Under the pieces are notes generated by a model. The model was not told where the DNA came from, made no database searches, and saw only the letters and a program-made list of their open reading frames with translations. A stretch of DNA of 64,000 nt from assembly GCA_021286765.1 (NCBI GenBank), contig JAJTBS010000001.1, forward strand, positions 620,001-684,000. Reading direction: 5' to 3'. This DNA is from Holophagaceae bacterium (GTDB taxonomy: Bacteria > Acidobacteriota > Holophagae > Holophagales > Holophagaceae). Positions 10,972 through 18,800 of this stretch are shown here, piece after piece. A program made the translations under genes and the position numbers. Every line of letters starts with the position of its first letter. Within the stretch, counting starts at the first letter, position 1.

Positions 10972-11397
10972 ATGCGTCCCAAGCGCCTGCTTCCCTTCCT
11001 CGTGGCGGTGCCCCTCGTGCTGGCCGTGGCCTTCGTGGCCCGGGCCCAGGCCGCCAAGGCCAAGGCTCCGGCGGGTCCGGCGACGGCGGAGGTGAAGGTC
11101 GGCACCGGCATCGAGAAGATGGAGCTCAAGGGCGAGGCCAAGGCCTTCAAGGTGGCGGCAGGCGCGAAGATCCATGCCTGGACCAAGGTCAGCGGCGCCG
11201 CCGATACCACCATCGCGGTGGTGTTCACCAAGGGCGACAAGTCCTCGCGCCAGGAGCTGAAGGTGCCCCGCTCCCCCTATCGCACCCACGCCTACCGCAC
11301 CTTCCGCATGGGGGACGAAGGTGCCTGGACGGCGAAGGTGCTGGCCGCCGACGGCGCCGAGTTGGGCAAGGCCGAGTTCACGGTCGAGTTCCAGTAG
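10972..11397 (+). CDS. DUF2914-like exported protein
   Basis: A 141-residue protein with an N-terminal signal peptide (KRLLPFLVAVPLVLAVAFVARAQA). The mature part resembles DUF2914: an AWTKVSG strand, a KGDKSSRQELKVPRSPYRTHAYRTF segment and a final WTAKVLAADGAELGKAEFTVEFQ. This looks like a small immunoglobulin-like beta sandwich in the periplasm. GGAG lies a few bases before the ATG at 10972. It sits between hemG and the DUF421 gene on the same strand. No biochemical role is known to me. Confidence 0.7.
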   Translation: MRPKRLLPFLVAVPLVLAVAFVARAQAAKAKAPAGPATAEVKVGTGIEKMELKGEAKAFKVAAGAKIHAWTKVSGAADTTIAVVFTKGDKSSRQELKVPRSPYRTHAYRTFRMGDEGAWTAKVLAADGAELGKAEFTVEFQ

Positions 11398-11419
11398 CTC
11401 CGCCCCTTCTGGAGTGGCC

Positions 11420-11944
11420 ATGTCCCTCGCCGCCCTGCTCGACGGCCCGCTGCCGGTGGGCGTCTCCATGTGGAAGCTCGCCCAGCCCTGGTGGGAGTTC
11501 GTGCTGCGCGGGCTGCTGGTCTACGGCTTCCTGCTGGTCATGCTGCGGCTCACCGGCAAGCGGCAGGTGGGCCAGCTGGCGCCCTTCGACCTCGTGCTGC
11601 TGCTGGTGCTGAGCAATGCCGTGCAGAACAGCATGAACGCCGGCGACAACACGGTGGCCGCAGGCTACATCCTGGTGGCCACCCTGCTGGCCGCCAATGG
11701 CCTCCTGTCCTGGCTCACCTCCCGCAGCAAGCGGGCGGAGACCCTGCTGGAGGGGCGGCCCCTGATCCTGGTCCACAACGGCGAGCTGGACGAGGCGGTG
11801 CTGGCCTCGGAGCGCATCACGCGCCACGAGCTCATGGCCGCGGTGCGCCAGGCGGGGCTCACCGACCTGGCCGATGTGCGGGTGGCGATCCTGGAGACCA
11901 ACGGCCGGATCAACGTCATTGCCAAAGCGCCGGACAGGGCTTGA
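11420..11944 (+). CDS. DUF421/YetF-type membrane protein
   Basis: A 174-residue protein with three predicted membrane helices in the first 90 residues (FVLRGLLVYGFLLVMLRL; PFDLVLLLVLSNAVQN; GYILVATLLAANGLLSWL). A cytoplasmic DUF421 domain follows, with the characteristic GRPLILVHNGELDEAVL and ERITRHELMAAVRQAG motifs and the closing VAILETNGRINVI. This is the YetF/YcaP family layout, whose function is not established. GGAG is spaced suitably before the ATG at 11420. It follows the DUF2914-like gene by 22 bases. Confidence 0.88.
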   Translation: MSLAALLDGPLPVGVSMWKLAQPWWEFVLRGLLVYGFLLVMLRLTGKRQVGQLAPFDLVLLLVLSNAVQNSMNAGDNTVAAGYILVATLLAANGLLSWLTSRSKRAETLLEGRPLILVHNGELDEAVLASERITRHELMAAVRQAGLTDLADVRVAILETNGRINVIAKAPDRA

Positions 11945-11974
11945 CGAAACGAATAAAAAGCGAACACTGGGGGC

Positions 11975-12865
11975 ATGACGCCCCTCCTGCCACCCGTGGA
12001 TGCGCCGCCGCTCTTCGAGGGGCTGCGGGTGGAGCCCGAGGAGGCCCGCTCGATCCTGCGGCCCCAGAAGGACGAGCGGTACGGCTTCGGCTTCGCGCTG
12101 AGTCCCTACCGGGGCTGCGGCCATGGCTGCCGCTACTGCTATGTGCGGGAGTACCCCAACACGCTCCACCGGCCCGAGGACTGGGGCGGCTGGGTGGCGC
12201 CCAAGCTGAACGCGCCTGAGCTGCTCTGGGCCCAGCGACACAAGCTCCACGAGGCGCGGGTCTTCATGGCCTCGGCCACGGACCCCTACCAGCCCCTGGA
12301 GCGCCAGTACCGCCTGAGCCGCCGCTGCCTCGAGGTGCTGCTGCTCTGCCCCACCACCGAGGTGATCGTGCACACCCGCTCGCCCCTGGTGCTGCAGGAC
12401 CTGGAGCTGCTGAAAGCCTTCGGTGGCCGCCTCACCGTGGGCCTCTCCATCCCCACGGATGACGATACGGTGCGCCAGGTGGTGGAGCCCCACGCCCCGG
12501 CGATTCCCAGCCGCTGGGCCGCCGCCGAGCGCCTGGCGGCGGCGGGCATCGCCGTCACCATCGGCGTGGCGCCCCTGCTGGCCGTGCATGACGCCAGGGC
12601 CTTCGCCCGCCGGGCCCGGGCCAGCGGCGCCGCCAAGGCATGGGTGGGCGGCTTGCGGCTGCTCAAGCAGGACCCCTTCTACAAGCTGCTGGCTGACCAC
12701 GGCTGGCTGAAGGTGCTGGATCCCGACTACAAGGAGGGCATCCGGGCGGCCTTCCTCGAGGCCTTCCCGGCCCGGAAGCACACCCGCGAGGCCCGGCCCA
12801 GGGCGGAGGCGCCCGCGGCGCCGCCGCCCCCGCGCCAGCCGGGGCTGTTCGACCGCGTGGGATGA
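11975..12865 (+). CDS. SPL-type radical SAM protein
   Basis: A 296-residue radical SAM enzyme of the spore photoproduct lyase-like group. The cluster motif C-G-H-G-C-R-Y-C (Cx3Cx2C) lies near residue 50, following LSPYRGC, which is typical of this subgroup. Other family blocks are SATDPYQPLE and HTRSPLVLQDLELL. The C-terminus is a Pro/Ala-rich tail ending PGLFDRVG. True spore photoproduct lyases repair UV dimers, but most members of this family lie in non-sporulating bacteria and have no assigned substrate. The gene ends in an ATGA overlap with a possible upstream start of the tyrosine recombinase. Confidence 0.88.
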   Translation: MTPLLPPVDAPPLFEGLRVEPEEARSILRPQKDERYGFGFALSPYRGCGHGCRYCYVREYPNTLHRPEDWGGWVAPKLNAPELLWAQRHKLHEARVFMASATDPYQPLERQYRLSRRCLEVLLLCPTTEVIVHTRSPLVLQDLELLKAFGGRLTVGLSIPTDDDTVRQVVEPHAPAIPSRWAAAERLAAAGIAVTIGVAPLLAVHDARAFARRARASGAAKAWVGGLRLLKQDPFYKLLADHGWLKVLDPDYKEGIRAAFLEAFPARKHTREARPRAEAPAAPPPPRQPGLFDRVG

Positions 12866-12912
12866 GGTCCTCCGGAATCCGGCGGCCGGATGCCGCGGAC
12901 CGGGAGGCGGAC

Positions 12913-13743
12913 ATGGATCTGCTCTGGCAGTGGATGGAGCAGGACCTGGCCCTGGCGGGACGCTCGCCCTTCACCAGGCGGGTGTACCTCTCGGCGGCCC
13001 GGGCCTTCGCGGCCTTCCACGGCCGGCATCCCGAGGTCATGGGCCAGGCGGAGGTGCGGGCCTGGGTCGAGCACCTCCGCGGCCGGACCATGAGCCCCCA
13101 GCGCTTCCGCCAGCTCCTTTCAGGCCTGGCCTTCCTCTACCGGAAGACCCTGGGCCGGCCCGAGGTCGTCTCCTTCCTCTCCTGGCCCAAGATCCCCCGG
13201 AAGCTGCCCGTGGTGCTGAACCTCAAGGAAGTCGCGGCGCTGCTGGAGGCCGTGCCCCACCCGAGCTATCGCATGCTGTTCCGGACCATGGTGGCCACGG
13301 GCCTGCGCATCCGCGAGGCCTGCCGTCTCCGGCTCTGCGATCTGGATGCCGCCCGTGGGGTCATCCGCACCGTGGGGAAGGGGGGCCACGAGCGCCAGGT
13401 GGCGCTGCCCCGGAACCTCCTCAAGGCCCTCCGCCGCCACTGCCGCGAAACCCGCCCCGTGGCCCCCTGGCTCTTCACCGGCCGCCTGGGTCGGCCCCTG
13501 GATCCCGACCATGCCCGCCGGGTCTTCCGCGCCGCGTGCCGGGCCTCGGGCCTGGAGCGGCGGGCCACCCCGCACGCCCTGCGCCACACCTACGCCACCT
13601 TCCTGCTGGAGGCCGGGGCCGACCTGCGCGTCATCCAGGCCCTCCTGGGCCACGCCAGCATCCATTCCACCGAGCACTACCTGCGGGTCTCCACCCGCCT
13701 GATCGCCCAGGCCCCGAATCCGCTGGATCAGCTGCGGGGATGA
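12913..13743 (+). CDS. tyrosine recombinase (XerC/D-like integrase)
   Basis: A 276-residue site-specific recombinase. The N-terminal SAM-like domain (SPFTRRVYLSAARAFAAFHG) is followed by the catalytic domain: Arg in ATGLRIREA, Lys in GKGGHER, the H-x-x-R box in TPHALRHTYA, His in LLGHAS and the nucleophile Tyr in STEHYLRV. It lacks the extra alpha helix that marks integron IntI, so it is not an integron integrase. The WLFTGRLGRPL block resembles recombinases that travel with transposons. I start at 12913 because GGAGG lies five bases upstream; the ATG at 12862 overlaps the radical SAM stop and would add 17 residues. It borders the lower-GC island at 13.8-15.9 kb. Confidence 0.88.
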   Translation: MDLLWQWMEQDLALAGRSPFTRRVYLSAARAFAAFHGRHPEVMGQAEVRAWVEHLRGRTMSPQRFRQLLSGLAFLYRKTLGRPEVVSFLSWPKIPRKLPVVLNLKEVAALLEAVPHPSYRMLFRTMVATGLRIREACRLRLCDLDAARGVIRTVGKGGHERQVALPRNLLKALRRHCRETRPVAPWLFTGRLGRPLDPDHARRVFRAACRASGLERRATPHALRHTYATFLLEAGADLRVIQALLGHASIHSTEHYLRVSTRLIAQAPNPLDQLRG

Positions 13744-13834
13744 GGGAGCGGCCCGCGGAAGGGGGCGGGCCATAGGGTGTCACGCGGTGGCTGGCCCGCT
13801 CCCGGGTGGCGTCCTGGGCGGGTCGGCCGACCCG

Positions 13835-14296
13835 TCACACCGAGTCGTACGCCCGCTCAAGGGCCGCCACATCCAGCTTCACCATGTCCATCATGGCGTC
13901 CATGACGGCCTTCACCTTCGCGGGGTTCCCATCGCTGATGAGTTCGACGAATCGCTTCGGGACAATCTGCCAGGTCAGTCCGAACGGGTCCTTGATCCAG
14001 CCACATTGCATGGGGGTGGCCCCGGCCTGGAGGAACTGATCCCAGTACTTGTCCACCTCCTCCTGGTCCTCGCAGGCCACGAACAGCGAGAAGCCTTCGG
14101 AGAAGGAAAAATAGGAACCGCCGTTGTAGCCCATGAAGGACTGCCCGCCGATGACGAATTCGGCCGAGTTGATGGGGCCATCTTCGCCCGTGCGGGCGAC
14201 CTTCGTGATCCGGGAGTCCGGGAACGTGGCGCTGTAGAACGCGATGGCGGACTCAAGCTGGTCGTTGAACATCAGGAAGGGGGTTACCTTGCTCAT
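13835..14296 (-). CDS. VOC/PhnB-like (glyoxalase-fold) protein
   Basis: A 153-residue protein of the vicinal oxygen chelate superfamily, PhnB-like subgroup. It opens with KVTPFLMFNDQLESAIAFYSATFPDSRI, the usual first beta-alpha-beta unit, and has FVACEDQEEVDKYWDQFLQAG and CGWIKDPFGLTWQIVP in the second unit. Members are often labelled 3-demethylubiquinone methyltransferase but lack that activity. Base composition is visibly less GC-rich than the flanking housekeeping genes. It reads in the same direction as the cassette gene at 14364-14801 and may belong to the same acquired block. No substrate can be inferred. Confidence 0.85.
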   Translation of the reverse strand: MSKVTPFLMFNDQLESAIAFYSATFPDSRITKVARTGEDGPINSAEFVIGGQSFMGYNGGSYFSFSEGFSLFVACEDQEEVDKYWDQFLQAGATPMQCGWIKDPFGLTWQIVPKRFVELISDGNPAKVKAVMDAMMDMVKLDVAALERAYDSV

Positions 14297-14363
14297 CGGG
14301 GCTGTCTCCTTTCATGGATCGCACGACTGGACCGGGCTAGCCATTGTGACCGAGATGGCCGTC

Positions 14364-14801
14364 CTAGCTGCGCAACACGACCTCTCCGGTTCGTGGGTTT
14401 GTGAGGGTCACATTCTCGAGTGCTCGAATTCGCCAAGTCTCATTCTCCTTGGTGAGCACGGCCAGGATCATTGTATCGACTTCGTGCGGTCCGGCAGGAT
14501 GAGCGGGACCGGTGGTCAAGCGGCTCCAGAAATGAGTGACCACCACTCCAGGAGCAACGTGGGCGACATCGATCAGCTCATTTTCGAGCGTGGAGTCGCG
14601 GTAGATCGTTTCATGAATGGGGACATGGAGTGCCACGATTTCGTTGACCCCGCGGACGTAGTGACCAAAGCGGTTTACGAACGTTGCATCTTGATCAAAC
14701 AATGAACCAAGAGCGGCCATGTCATGGGCGTTCCAGGCCATCTGGAATGCACCAGGAATGTCTTCAGGCCTGCTGATTTGAGGCGTGGAAGCTGGGGCCA
14801 T
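14364..14801 (-). CDS. SgcJ/EcaC-type SnoaL-like protein, integron cassette gene
   Basis: A 145-residue NTF2/SnoaL-fold protein of the SgcJ/EcaC (DUF4440-like) group. Key blocks are AWNAHDMAALGSLFDQDATFVNRFGHYVRG, HFWSRLT and the final RIRALENVTLTNP. Such proteins are small binding or isomerase-like domains, often found in cassettes. The start codon lies 23 bases past the attC end and is preceded by AGGAG, exactly the compact layout of an integron cassette. Its GC content is lower than the host background. No attC follows its 3' end in the 66 bases before the VOC gene, so the cassette is incomplete or fused. Function unknown. Confidence 0.82.
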   Translation of the reverse strand: MAPASTPQISRPEDIPGAFQMAWNAHDMAALGSLFDQDATFVNRFGHYVRGVNEIVALHVPIHETIYRDSTLENELIDVAHVAPGVVVTHFWSRLTTGPAHPAGPHEVDTMILAVLTKENETWRIRALENVTLTNPRTGEVVLRS

Positions 14802-14823
14802 GCTTCTCCTGGTTGATTAGGAC

Positions 14824-14947
14824 GCCTAACGAAAGAAGCTAAGCGGCCACGCCTGCACCGAGACGGCGAACGGAGCCGAGATAGCGAAGTGTTGAGAGAG
14901 AGCGAAAGGCAATGCAGGCGGGGTCCGACTTGAGCGAGGGGTTAGGC
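14824..14947 (-). other. attC recombination site of an integron cassette
   Basis: A 124-bp imperfect palindrome bounded by GCCTAAC (14824-14830) and GTTAGGC (14941-14947), matching the R'' RYYYAAC and R' GTTRRRY boxes. Inside are L-box-like arms: on the minus strand CTCAAGTCGGAC near one end and GCCGCTTAGC near the other, which pair except for two extra bases. Extra bases in the first arm are the feature that fixes attC orientation, so this site is oriented on the minus strand. That puts the recombination point just upstream of the SnoaL-like gene. Only one site is convincing and no intI is present, so this is a CALIN-like remnant. Confidence 0.85.
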
Positions 14948-15862
14948 CGAGAACTTGGATTTTGGGTTTGAAGGGCTTGGATTGGATGAACTGCTGGGCG
15001 ATGACCCAGGGTACCAACCAGGGCGAGACCGCCGAAGCGGGAAATGGTGGGCCACCGCCAAGGGTCAGGTTTCCCGACGCCCGAAGTTGAACAAGAAGTT
15101 GTTCAACCAGAATTTCGAAAGAGCGGCCTAACTAGTAAGTTGGACGGTGTCTGGTTTGGGGGGTGGGTTCGTCTAATCGGGGGAGGGGGAGGGGTAAGTA
15201 TTGGAGGAACCGTGGGGGTATCGGAGCGTTGGGGCTGGATAGGCAGACCGGTGGGGAGCGGATGGAGGCGGGGTTTGGGGGGCGATACCTTGGGTGGCGA
15301 TGCAGGACTAAATGTTAGGGCGAACTGGGGGCTGGCGGGCGATTCGAATGGATGCGGGACGGGGGGTGGATGGGGTTGAAGGTGCTTGGCAGCTGGCTTT
15401 CAGCCGATGCCTGGCAGGCCGCCGGGGGTGGTGCAGGTGGCCTGGACGGGCCATCGGCTTGGTCGAGAGGGGCGAAGGTCCGGATTGGACGATGAATACG
15501 ATGGATTTCGTCGTTCGCCTAATCAGGGACTGCGAGGCGCTAAGCATTGAAAAGGCCCTGGACCTAGCGAAAGGATAGGCAGATCGGTCGGAGGCGGACG
15601 GGAGTCGATGCTCTGGGAACTGTCCGGAGGGGGGAAGGGTGAACCCCGGGGGAGCCTTTCAGGCTGGGATGGTGGGAGAGGCCCGTTCGCCCCCAGGAGG
15701 GATTCACCCGGGGCGTACCGAGGGCCTCCGGGCAGGCCCGAGCGCCGAACTGGGCGCCGGCCTTGGGGGGAATGGCGTCTCCTGCAGCCCGTCTGTTGCG
15801 CGTTTTGCGCGGATGGAGCCTCCGGGCGGGCGAACGCCTGGCATCCGCGCGCTTCGCCGGGA
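14948..15862. other. 0.9-kb non-coding, G-rich remnant region
   Basis: No convincing gene. From the attC outward it holds a 9-bp perfect hairpin (GTTGAACAA 15086-15094, TTGTTCAAC 15099-15107), an isolated GCCTAAC at 15126-15132 that could be one half of a decayed attC, and a strongly G-rich stretch at 15155-15300. Short frames exist on both strands but have odd composition and no family features. It ends at the gltB stop codon. It is probably decayed cassette or mobile DNA. Confidence 0.5.
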
Positions 15863-18800
15863 TCAGGGGTCCTGGCGGTTCGCCAGATCGGTTGCCACGG
15901 CCACGGGCACGAAGGGGCTGAAGGCCTGCAGGGTGCCTGGCCAGTCGGCCAGGAGGTGGGCGGCGGTGGCGCTGCCGGTCTCGAGGGCGTGGGCCTCCAG
16001 GAGGCTGCGGAACGTGGCCTCCTCCTCGGGGCGCCAGGGGATGGCGGCCAGGTAGTCGCGGTTCACGCGGGCCTCGTGGTCGCGGCGCAGGAAGAGGATG
16101 CCGCCGGTCATGCCGGCGCCGGCGTTGGCCAGCACCTGGCCCAGGATGGCCACGGCGCCGCGGGTCATGTACTCGCAGGCGTGGTGCCCGGCGCCTTCCA
16201 CCACGGCGGTGGCGCCGCTGTTGCGCACGCAGAAGCGGTCGCCGGCGAGGCCCCGGGCGAAGAAGCGGCCGGCGGTGGCGCCGTAGAGGGCGCCGTTGCC
16301 GAGGATGGCGTTCTCTTCAGGGGTGTAGGTGGACAGCGGACCGGGTCGCAGGACCAGGGTGCCGCCGGACATGGACTTGCCCACGGAGTCGTTGGCCTCG
16401 CCCAGCAGCTTCACGTGCAGGCCCTCGGTGAGGAAGGCCCCGAAGCCCTGGCCGGCGCTGCCGTTGAAGGTGATGCGCAGGAGGCCGGGCACTGCGGCGT
16501 CGGCGCCGGTGCGGCGGCGCTCGCGGATGCCCTGGGCGATCTCGCCCGAGAGCGTGGCCAGGACGCCGCGGTCCTCGGTGCCGATGGGGAAGGCGAGCGC
16601 GTGGTCGCCGCCGTGCTCGAGGAAGGGCCGGGCGGCGGCCACCAGCTGCTGGTTGAGCTGGCCCACGCCCTCGGGGATGACCACGATGGGCTCGCCCGCC
16701 TCCGGGGCCGGCGGCGCCTCCAGGAAGGCGGAGAGGTCCAGCTTCCGGTCGTGCACGAAGGTGGCGTGGGCGGGGGCGATGGTCAGCAGGTCGGTGCGGT
16801 CCTGCAGGTCGGCCAAGCTGCCGAGGCCCAGGGCGGCCAGGTGGCGGCGCGCGTCTTCGGCGAGGTGGGTCAGCATGCGCAGGACCGCCTCGGGGCTGCC
16901 CGTGTAGCGGGCCTTGAACTTGGGATCGTGGGTGGCGATGCCCGCCGGGCAGGTGTTCTTCTCGCAGATGCGGGCCATCATGCAGCCCTCGGCCACCAGC
17001 AGGAGCTTGCCGAACTCGAAGCCCTGGGCGCCCAGGATGGCGGCCGTGACGATGTCCTTGCCCGTGAGCAGGCCGCCGTCCACCCGCAGCTCGACCTGGT
17101 CGCGCAGGCGGTTCTCGCGCAGGGCCCGGTGGGCCTCGATGAGCCCGAACTCCCAGGGCAGGCCCGCGTGCTTCATGGAGCCCAGGGTGGCCGCGCCGGT
17201 GCCGCCGTCGCCCCCGGCGATGTAGATGATGTCGGCGCCCGCCTTGGCCACGCCCATGGCGATGGTGCCGATGCCCGTGCCCGAGACCAGCTTCACGCTG
17301 ATGCGGGCGGCGGGGTGCACCTGCTTCAGCTCGTAGATGAGCTCTTTCAGGTCCTCGATGCTGTAGATGTCATGGAGGGGCGGTGGGGAGATGAGGTCCA
17401 CGCCGGGCAGGGAGAAGCGGGCCCGGGCGATGGTGGCGTCCACCTTCACCTTCATGAGCTGGCCGCCCTCGCCGGGCTTGGCGCCCTGGGCCACCTTGAT
17501 CTGGATCTCCTGGCCCGAGACCAGGTACTCGGCCGTGACGCCGAAGCGGGCCGAGGCCACCTGCTTGGTGCTGGCCGTGAGGCCGTCGGTCCAGTAGAAG
17601 GGGTTCTCGCCACCCTCGCCGCTGTTGCTGCGGCCGCCCGCGGCCTCCATGGCCAGGATGAGGTCGCGCTGGCTCTCGGCGCTCACGGCGCCGAAGGACA
17701 TGGCGCCCGCACCGAAGCGGGCCAGGATCTCGGAGCGGGGCTCGACCCCGGCCAGGGGCAGGGGCGCGGCGGCTTCGCGGAAGGCCAGCAGGTGGCGGGG
17801 GTTGATGGGCTCGTCCGCCTTGAGGGAGGCCAGGTACTCGCGGTAGAGCCCGGCGGCCTCGGGCGAATCGGGATCCAGGGCCACCAGCTTGTGGACGAGG
17901 CGGGAGCGCGCGGTGGTCATGCCGTGCTTCTCGCCCTCCTCGGCCTTGCCGGATTCCCGGAACTGGTGCGTGTGGAGCAGCTTGTCCGCGAAGCCGGACT
18001 GGGCGGCGAACCCGGTCTTCAGCAGCACGTCGCCGGCCAGCTCCTCGTAGCCGATGCCGCCGATGGGGCTGGCGTGGCCGGGGAAGAAGATCTCCATGAG
18101 CTCGGGGCCCAGGCCCACGGCGGTGAAGAGCTTGGCGCTCATGTAGCTCTGAACCACGGAGATGCCGCACTTGGCCATGATCTTGAGCAGGCCCGACTCC
18201 AGGGCGGCGATGAGGTTCTGCTCGCGCTGGTCTGGCGTGAGGTGGGCGAAGCTGGGGTGCTCGTCCCGGCGGGCGATCTCCAGGGCCAGGGCGGGGCAGA
18301 CCGCCGAGGCGCCGAAGCTGATGAGGGCCGCCACGTGGTGGGAGGTGCGGGCCTCCGAGGTCTGCATGACGATGGAGGCGTTCAGGCGCAGGCCCGACTC
18401 GTTGAGCGTGTGCACCACGGCCCGGAGGGCGATGAGCCCCGGGATGGGCGGCTGCTCCACGGTGGCCTCCTGGTCGCTCAGGATGATCACGGTGGTGCCG
18501 GTCTCCACGGCGTGGCGCACATCGGCGGCCAGCTGCTCGATGGCGGCATGGAAGCCGCGGATGCCGTCCGCCCGCCGGAACAGCATGGGGAAGCTGCGGG
18601 GGATGATCTGGGATTCCGAGGGCCGCAGCGTCTGCATGCGGTTGAGGAAGCGCATCTGCCCCAGGTCGAGGATGGGGCGCGGCAGCTCCAGGGCCTCGTT
18701 CAGGGGCACCAGGTCCTTGGGGAAGAAGATGTTCGGCGCCCGGCCCAGGAACACGCGCAGGTCGGTGATGTTGCCCTCGCGGAGGTAGTCCAGGGGCGGG

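Noticed and set aside
12913-13743. Tyrosine recombinase as an integron integrase (IntI)
   Set aside because: The extra helix between the catalytic boxes that defines IntI is missing, and the protein is about 60 residues shorter than IntI1.
14826-15017. 63-residue frame running through the attC site on the minus strand
   Set aside because: Its second half is simply translation of attC, with a TTG start and no binding site; a cassette pseudo-frame is more likely.
15126-15320. A second attC site beginning at GCCTAAC (15126)
   Set aside because: The only partner boxes are imperfect (GTTGGGG or GTTAGGG), the inner arms do not pair and the span to the better one is too long.
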